This document shows positions 6,550 to 7,075 of a stretch of DNA of 7,075 nucleotides, piece after piece. The notes below the pieces were generated by a model. The model did not search any database, had not been told where the DNA came from, and saw nothing but the letters and a program-made list of their open reading frames with translations. The position numbers and the translations under genes were made by a program. Source of the stretch: Bacillota bacterium (GTDB lineage Bacteria; Bacillota; Clostridia; Lachnospirales; Lachnospiraceae); assembly GCA_023415635.1 (NCBI GenBank), contig JAEZJV010000065.1, positions 1 to 7,075 on the forward strand. Reading direction: 5' to 3'. How positions within the stretch are numbered: position 1 is the first letter of the stretch; each line of letters begins with the position of its first letter.

Positions 6550-7075
6550 ATGTCACATAATTTTGGCAACAACTCCGACACCGAAAATAAATATAAGGTG
6601 CCAAATTATAATGTTCGCAATCAGTCTATGGGCGGTACAGGTGGTACCGGCCCGGTCGCTCCGGGCTCCTCATCACCTGTTGCACCGAACATGTCTCCGC
6701 CAACTCCTCCTCCGATAAATAGAACAACACCCGGATCAGGAACTACTCCCAGGAGCTCCACAGGTACTAGAATCAATCCCAGCACTGGTACAGTACCGAG
6801 AGCCGGAACACCCACAGGAACCGCACCAGGTGCTGGCATGACTACTCCCGGTGCCGGTATGAGAACTACTCCAGGTGCCGGTATGACTACTCCAGGCGCC
6901 GGTATGACTACTCCAGGCGCCGGTATGACTACTCCTGGTGCCGGTATGACTACTCCCGGTGCCGGTATGACTCCTCCTGGTGCCGGTATGACTACTCCCG
7001 GTGCCGGGATGACTACTCCCGGTGCCGGTATGACTACTCCCGGTGCCGGTATGACTACTCCCGGTGCCGGTATGA
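6550..7075 (+). CDS. Gly/Pro/Thr/Met-rich heptapeptide-repeat protein, 3' end beyond the window
   Basis: The open frame runs 175 codons to the right edge without a stop. The N-terminus (MSHNFGNNSDTENKYKVPNY) is polar, Asn-rich and has no signal peptide or membrane helix. A Gly/Pro/Ser/Thr linker follows (GGTGGTGPVAPGSSSP), then a Pro/Thr region. From residue 91 to the edge the chain is tandem TTPGAGM heptapeptides, 12 in view including a first divergent TAPGAGM. The PGxG core is the turn-forming motif of elastin-like proteins, and Gly-Pro-Thr richness recalls exosporium and coat proteins such as BclA, though this is not the collagen GXY pattern. Possible roles are a spore-coat or other structural filament or linker. 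I recognise no family, and a C-terminal domain may lie outside the window. The start has a good ribosome site. The gene diverges from the operon and shares its control region. Confidence 0.75.
   Translation, partial: MSHNFGNNSDTENKYKVPNYNVRNQSMGGTGGTGPVAPGSSSPVAPNMSPPTPPPINRTTPGSGTTPRSSTGTRINPSTGTVPRAGTPTGTAPGAGMTTPGAGMRTTPGAGMTTPGAGMTTPGAGMTTPGAGMTTPGAGMTPPGAGMTTPGAGMTTPGAGMTTPGAGMTTPGAGM
6820..7074 (+). repeat. 21-bp tandem repeat array encoding TTPGAGM
   Basis: Twelve consecutive in-frame units are visible: one divergent 21-bp unit (6820-6840, TAPGAGM), one consensus unit (6841-6861), one 24-bp unit with an extra AGA codon (6862-6885), and nine more 21-bp units to 7074. The differences are mostly synonymous at the Pro and Gly third positions (CCA/CCT/CCC, GGC/GGT/GGG); the one amino-acid change among the later units is ACT to CCT in 6970-6990. 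The last three units are identical, suggesting recent expansion by slippage or unequal exchange. The array continues past the edge. Confidence 0.95.

Noticed and set aside
6621..6839. Minus-strand 72-codon frame rich in Val, Gly and Pro
   Set aside because: It is the antisense of the low-complexity plus-strand gene, has no ribosome site, and its composition mirrors the repeat and linker codons.
6820..7074. CRISPR array
   Set aside because: The 21-bp units are contiguous with no spacers and stay in frame within a coding sequence, so this is a coding tandem repeat.

Overview
The window looks like a chromosomal piece from a low-to-moderate GC, Gram-positive clostridial organism, most plausibly a Lachnospiraceae relative. 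This rests on the type of proteins (a GT2 glycosyltransferase of a form common in that family, an M29 aminopeptidase, a PF13679-like methyltransferase), the strong Shine-Dalgarno sites with a uniform 8-nt spacer, and the AT-rich intergenic DNA. The genus cannot be fixed from this sequence alone.

Layout from left to right. Positions 1-267 are AT-rich non-coding DNA holding a leftward extended -10 promoter near the edge, a short direct repeat, and a hairpin (216-256) that probably ends the leftward operon. Four closely spaced genes follow on the minus strand, read from right to left: a class I SAM-dependent methyltransferase (4995-6206), a large membrane-anchored surface protein with a probable beta-propeller and a degenerate C39-like cysteine-peptidase domain (2449-4992, TTG start), an M29 metallo-aminopeptidase (1305-2423), and a family 2 glycosyltransferase (268-1284). 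The gaps are 2, 25 and 20 bp, so one transcript is likely.

Upstream of the operon, 6207-6549 is a divergent control region. It contains a good leftward sigma-A promoter (TTGTCA, 16 bp, TATAAT; 6457-6484) and a roughly 240-nt leader. The leader carries a hairpin at its 5' end and an intrinsic-terminator-like hairpin with a U5 tract (6254-6279) before the methyltransferase start, which suggests the operon is controlled by attenuation or by an unrecognised RNA switch. The same hairpin argues that the methyltransferase starts at 6206 rather than at the upstream ATG at 6284.

On the plus strand a divergent gene starts at 6550 and runs off the right edge. It encodes a Gly/Pro/Thr/Met-rich protein that turns into tandem PGAGMTT heptapeptides, an elastin-like or coat-protein-like low-complexity repeat encoded by a 21-bp tandem array. 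The most unusual elements are this repeat protein, the leader/attenuator, and the inactive-looking C39 domain fused to a propeller.
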